64,000 nt of DNA from assembly GCA_964517135.1 (NCBI GenBank), contig CAZFBA010000002.1:152720-216719 (forward strand). Direction: 5' to 3'. A program made the translations under genes and the position numbers. The notes under the pieces are model-generated. The model was not told the origin of the DNA, ran no database searches, and saw only the letters and a list, made by a program, of their open reading frames with translations. The DNA comes from CAZFBA01 sp964517135. Its GTDB lineage: Bacteria; Cyanobacteriota; Vampirovibrionia; JBFMGH01. Of the stretch, positions 60,299 through 64,000 are shown piece by piece; position 1 is the first letter of the stretch; each line of letters begins with the position of its first letter.

Positions 60299-61123
60299 AT
60301 GGTATCACAAGTTCAAGTTGTTAATACTCTTATGAGAAGCCCCACTGGTCAAAAACTAATGGAAGAAGCCCAGCGCAGGGGTGTTAATATAAAATTTGCT
60401 CCGGATAATGGTGATAACGTCAATGGTCAATATGACCCGAACACAAATACTGTAACTGTTGAGCTTACAAACCTTGAAACGGCTGTTGAAACACTTGCTC
60501 ATGAGCTGGTTCATGCTATAACACCTGAGAATGGCAACTCTATGAATGAAGAATATATGTGCTTTCTAGTAGGTGAGCAGGTAGCCAAAGAAGCCGGAGT
60601 TGACTTTAACCCGCATCATGCTGATTTCTGGAAAAATCATGTAGCCAGTTCATACAAAGGTCTTGCACAGGATAACGGTATAGCCAATGCTTTAAGTTCA
60701 CTTGGTCTAGCTTCTAACGGTGCTGCAAACGGCCCTGCCGGAGCACTGCCGGGTATGAACTATGCTCCTGCGACAGCAGCAGCAGCCCCTAATGCTAATG
60801 ACGCTGCTGCAGCGGCCAATTATGCTAATCCACTGAATGCTCAGGCTAACCCGTTCGGTGAAGCTCAAAACCTCGGGCAGCAAAATGCACCGACAAATAT
60901 GATGCAAAACCCTGAACAGCTTATGCAGTTTGTAATGATGATTATGCAGTTCCTGATGCAGATGTTTGCCAATATGGGCCAGATGATGGGCCAGCAGCAG
61001 AACCCCAATGATCCTGCTAACCCGCTGACACCTCAGAACCCGTTAATTCAACAACAACAACCCCAAAATCAACAAAATCCGCAAAGAATGTTTGTTCTTA
61101 CTTCAATGAACATTATGGGTTAA
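60299..61123 (+). CDS. Putative zinc metallopeptidase (HExxH) with Gln/Met-rich tail
   Basis: 274 residues, AAAGGAG before ATG. Residues 1-95 form the likely catalytic part: GVNIKFAPDNGDNVNGQYDP NTNTVTVELTNLETAVETLA, then H68-E69-L-V-H72 and, downstream, NEEYMCFLVGEQV with E84/E85 as a possible third ligand (gluzincin-like). The region 120-210 is Ala/Asn/Pro-rich. Then a Met-rich helix (EQLMQFVMMIMQFLMQMFAN) and a Gln/Asn/Pro tail ending FVLTSMNIMG. No signal peptide. The amphipathic Met-rich helix is compatible with membrane insertion or a translocator-like role. Confidence 0.7.
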   Translation: MVSQVQVVNTLMRSPTGQKLMEEAQRRGVNIKFAPDNGDNVNGQYDPNTNTVTVELTNLETAVETLAHELVHAITPENGNSMNEEYMCFLVGEQVAKEAGVDFNPHHADFWKNHVASSYKGLAQDNGIANALSSLGLASNGAANGPAGALPGMNYAPATAAAAPNANDAAAAANYANPLNAQANPFGEAQNLGQQNAPTNMMQNPEQLMQFVMMIMQFLMQMFANMGQMMGQQQNPNDPANPLTPQNPLIQQQQPQNQQNPQRMFVLTSMNIMG

Positions 61124-61430
61124 TGATTTAATACCTCTGAAACTTTATATAAGAGAGAAAAAAGAATAATAATGGGGCCAGTGCCCTTTAATAAAAAGAG
61201 TCAGGCCCCTTTATAAGTTTAAAACATAATACTCTATTAGCTCATCTCCAAATTTATTGCTCTCAATCGTTTTACTTTAGCATACTCATACTCCAGATTA
61301 TTACATGCTCCAAAATACTACCGGAAAATGCTCCTTAATAAAGGAGTTTTTTTTTGCAATCAAAGAGAATACAGAATTTAATAATTATATAGCAATGAAT
61401 AACAGCAAAACAAAACGGACAATTCAAACA

Positions 61431-61463
61431 TACAAAAGCCCAGGTTATACCTGAGCTTTTGTA
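61431..61463 (-). terminator. Hairpin terminator, 70 nt after the small lipoprotein gene
   Basis: TACAAAAGC-C-CAGGT / ACCTG-A-GCTTTTGTA, 14 paired bases with one mismatch, 3-nt loop; the minus strand continues CTTTTGTATGTTTG. It could serve either strand. The rest of 61124-61430 shows nothing else recognised. Confidence 0.6.
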
Positions 61464-61532
61464 TGTAAGACAAAAAATCCTTGTGGGGGATAATTTTCAG
61501 AATTCAGGGGGTTACGCTAGTGTGGGGGTTGA

Positions 61533-61673
61533 TTATCCGATTACTCCAGTTGCTTCAACAGCCGGCAGAGGAGAGCTATTATTTTCTTGAGGAACCATAA
61601 AGCTTCCAGAACAGGCTATTAAAGCCAGAGCAATAACAGATACAATTTGCTTTTTCAAAGATACACTTAACAT
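61533..61673 (-). CDS. Small lipoprotein (46 residues)
   Basis: GAGGAG precedes ATG 61673. MLSVSLKKQIVSVIALALIA is followed by Cys21 with a perfect lipobox LIAC, then SGSFMVPQENNSSPLPAVEA. It is processed and lipidated to a roughly 26-residue mature peptide. Function unknown; convergent with the metallopeptidase cluster. Confidence 0.7.
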   Translation of the reverse strand: MLSVSLKKQIVSVIALALIACSGSFMVPQENNSSPLPAVEATGVIG

Positions 61674-61919
61674 TTCTACTCCTCAAAAAATAGTTCTCTC
61701 TGGGACACCTCTATATCTATAAAAACAAACAAAGGGTTCGAATTGCTAATTTACAGGCATTTATGAACTTTCTTTAACTTTTTATTCAAGTTTGTATACC
61801 TGCAAAATTTGCCCTAAAAATATTTTTATTTAAAAAAATTTTTTAATATAATGTAATATTTTGATACACCCTGAGATAATTGTATGCTCTAAACCATAAA
61901 ACAGGAGATAATCTTTTCT

Positions 61920-63038
61920 ATGAAAGAAAATGCCTTCATATATGTTCATATACCTTTTTGTATTCAAAAATGCCCCTACTGTAACTTCTGTTCTTTTAAA
62001 TATGATAAAGAATTGATGGATCGCTATGTTTTAAAGTTGTGTGAAGAAATAAAGTATAAGGTTGATCGGTATTCTATCAACTCTATTGAGAGTGTTTATC
62101 TTGGTGGGGGTACGCCAGGGTTATTGACACCCGGCCAATTGGAACAAATAGTAAATGCTCTTGATCCTTTAAAGTTCAACAAAGAGCTTGAGTTTACGAT
62201 AGAGGTAAACCCTAAATCGGCAAATAGAGAAAAATACAGTGCAATGAAAGACTTTAAAGTAAATCGTATCAGCGTGGGAGCCCAGTCATTTGATGATGAA
62301 CTCCTAAAAAAGCTGGGCAGAATACATACTGTAGATGATATTTACTCCTGTATTAATGATATATGCCTTGCTGGCATTGACAATGTTAGTATTGACCTGA
62401 TGTATGGTATACCTGATCAGACATTCATTCACTGGAAAAAGACTTTAGATATAGCTTTGTCTCTGGATTTACCTCATATATCTACATACGGTTTAAAAAT
62501 TGAGCCTGAAACCCCGTTTTATGAGCAATACAGCCCGGAAAACCCTGATTTACCTGCTGATGAAATAACAGAAAAAATGTTTCTGATGACAGATGAAATG
62601 CTTGTTAGAGAAGGTTATGAGCATTATGAAATCTCAAATTATGCACGAAATAAGGCTTATTCAAAACATAACCTGAATTACTGGCAAAATAACAACTATT
62701 TTGGCTTTGGGCTCTCTGCACACAGTTTTTTTGAGTTTATACGCTGTGAAAACACTTCTTCGCTTGAAGATTATCTGAAAAACCCTTTTCAAAATAATAT
62801 ATGCCATAAAATCTCAAATGCTGAATATATTGAAGATGCAATATTTCTAAATCTTCGCCTTGCCAGTGGTATACGGTTAAAAGAATTTTCTCAAAAATAT
62901 CATATTGATTTCATGAAACATTATAAAAATATAATTGAAAAATATGCTGATTTTTTTACTATTTCAAGCAATCATATAGCCCTAAACTTAAAAGGAATGC
63001 TTTTAAGCACAAATATTCTTGCTGAATTTTTAAAATAA
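61920..63038 (+). CDS. hemW: HemW / radical SAM coproporphyrinogen oxidase-like
   Basis: 372 residues, CAGGAG before ATG. Radical SAM cluster C14, C18, C21 plus C24 in IPFCIQKCPYCNFCSF. VYLGGGTPGLL, FTIEVNPKSANREKYSAMKD, NRISVGAQSFDDELLKKLGR and the later NYWQNNNYFGFGLSAHSFFE, typical of HemW, which is a heme chaperone rather than an oxidase in many bacteria. Monocistronic. Confidence 0.92.
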   Translation: MKENAFIYVHIPFCIQKCPYCNFCSFKYDKELMDRYVLKLCEEIKYKVDRYSINSIESVYLGGGTPGLLTPGQLEQIVNALDPLKFNKELEFTIEVNPKSANREKYSAMKDFKVNRISVGAQSFDDELLKKLGRIHTVDDIYSCINDICLAGIDNVSIDLMYGIPDQTFIHWKKTLDIALSLDLPHISTYGLKIEPETPFYEQYSPENPDLPADEITEKMFLMTDEMLVREGYEHYEISNYARNKAYSKHNLNYWQNNNYFGFGLSAHSFFEFIRCENTSSLEDYLKNPFQNNICHKISNAEYIEDAIFLNLRLASGIRLKEFSQKYHIDFMKHYKNIIEKYADFFTISSNHIALNLKGMLLSTNILAEFLK

Positions 63039-63172
63039 ACCTCTTTTATCACAATAAATCCAAACTTTTGTAAAACATTTGTTCTATAATGGTTAAGTCT
63101 TTAAACTATTAATAAATGTATCTTTAATTTTGAAAACGAAAAATTTATACCTGCTAAAGGAGATCGCATTCA

Positions 63173-63937
63173 ATGTCTGCTCAAGGATTAACATCATTTG
63201 AAGGATTAATAAACCATATTCTGGGGCTTCCCCTATGGATTAAACAGGTTGTTTATACTGAACTTAAATCAGATCTTGAAACAAGTTCAGCACGATTTAC
63301 GCTGGAAATGATTAATAAAGATGATACACTGCCATTGTTTGTACCTCCAATAACATTTCTGGGCAGAAAAGAGCTTGAAACTAAGACCAGAGGCCTGGCT
63401 CCAGAAACTTACAGGTTTCTTGAAGGGGCTGAAAAAACTATGAGAATACTTGATATTTGCATAGAAAACAGCTGGACACTAGAAACATGCGCTATTCAGA
63501 TGCTTATGTGTATGGATCAGGAACTCATTTCTCCGCCAAGATCACCGGTCATTAGCGGCACAGCCCAGTATCTTGCAGGCAGAATCAGACTCGGGGAATA
63601 CCTCATCAAGTTGAACAAAATCTCTATCGATCAGCTTGATCAGGCATTAAGAACCCAGAAATATATTGAACACTCTATCGGTGAACGTACCGGCCTCGGC
63701 GAAGTGCTGATCAACCTCGGATACATTACAAAAAATGACACCGAAAGTATATTGTTCCTTAAAGAAGAAAGCCGTAAAAAATATGTGCCAGATATCTGCT
63801 ATGACGGCGAAGACAAAGCAGCAAGCGAAGAAGTCATTCTTAAACGTGAAATACAGGATATCAAAAGCAAAAACGATCGGCTCATCGTTGAAAATACACA
63901 GTTAAGAGAACAAATAAGAAAACTTCTCAAAATGTAA
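63173..63937 (+). CDS. Protein with a secretion-ATPase N-terminal (MshEN-like) domain
   Basis: 254 residues, AAAGGAG before ATG. No membrane segment. Residues 130-200 (RIRLGEYLIKLNKISIDQLD QALRTQ, LGEVLINLGYITKNDTESIL) match the N-terminal domain of PilB/GspE ATPases, which in MshE binds c-di-GMP (paired RLGEYL/GLGEVL motifs). No ATPase domain follows. The C-terminal 35 residues are a coiled coil. It could be a c-di-GMP receptor, fitting the diguanylate cyclase at 39882. Sequence from 63938 to the end of the window holds nothing I recognise. Confidence 0.72.
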   Translation: MSAQGLTSFEGLINHILGLPLWIKQVVYTELKSDLETSSARFTLEMINKDDTLPLFVPPITFLGRKELETKTRGLAPETYRFLEGAEKTMRILDICIENSWTLETCAIQMLMCMDQELISPPRSPVISGTAQYLAGRIRLGEYLIKLNKISIDQLDQALRTQKYIEHSIGERTGLGEVLINLGYITKNDTESILFLKEESRKKYVPDICYDGEDKAASEEVILKREIQDIKSKNDRLIVENTQLREQIRKLLKM

Positions 63938-64000
63938 GTTTTATTGGAGATCTCTGAATAATTTAAAAGTTCACAGATTCAAGAAATTAGTGTCGGGGGT

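Noticed and set aside
61733..61745. tRNA-like GGGTTCGAATT
   Set aside because: No acceptor or anticodon stem can be formed around it.

Overview
The window reads as a low-GC, diderm, flagellated bacterium, most likely a non-photosynthetic relative of Cyanobacteria (Melainabacteria/Vampirovibrionia). The main clue is the RNA polymerase beta' C-terminal part at the left edge, whose conserved block before the helix bundle has the cyanobacterial RpoC2 wording (TGDIxQGLPRVEELLEARKPKE-like). An outer-membrane usher with a PapD-like chaperone shows there is an outer membrane. The taxonomic call is an inference.

Layout. 1-1676: end of rpoC. 1805-23145: a minus-strand array of 16 full-length flagellin genes (about 285 codons, D0/D1 domains only), interleaved with about nine shortened or strongly diverged flagellin-like genes, one clear pseudogene, micro-ORFs that look like gene relics, and a 63-bp tandem repeat broken by a 100-N assembly gap. 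An exact match to the sigma-28 consensus lies upstream of the first flagellin, at 23645-23671. The flagellar sigma factor gene (fliA-like) and flhB follow at 26112-27840. Ten of the flagellin or flagellin-like genes carry a small perfect hairpin with GGA in its loop, 20-33 nt upstream of the start codon, followed by a GGA-containing Shine-Dalgarno. This is the architecture of a CsrA-controlled flagellin leader. The stems differ between genes but remain paired. I consider this the best candidate for an undescribed system: a large flagellin/mini-flagellin repertoire under one sigma-28/CsrA-like regime.

28313-47916: mixed genes: a HIRAN-domain protein; a radical-SAM-like protein with no cluster cysteines; a GT9 glycosyltransferase and RimK-like ATP-grasp pair; a 2-hydroxyacyl-CoA-dehydratase-like subunit; two very long TPR proteins; a response regulator/diguanylate cyclase; an FMN glutamate-synthase-family enzyme; and a nadD-yqeK group followed by a LeuA/HMGL-like protein without its catalytic residues, a ComEA-like protein and a membrane protein.

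47957-56118: a minus-strand chaperone-usher-type pilus locus (pilin, attenuating terminator, chaperone, usher, two accessory secreted proteins) and an upstream secreted protein. 56886-63937: a PLP-dependent Orn/Lys/Arg decarboxylase; a plus-strand cluster of a 57-residue protein, a Gln-tailed protein and an HExxH metallopeptidase-like protein; a small lipoprotein; hemW; and a protein related to the N-terminal domain of type II/IV secretion ATPases.

Noncoding features include a roughly 160-bp element with GCATAAC/GTTATGC ends (two complete copies plus fragments), a 57-bp direct repeat pair, and a 16-bp near-palindrome with three identical intergenic copies. No tRNA, rRNA, CRISPR array or insertion sequence was recognised.
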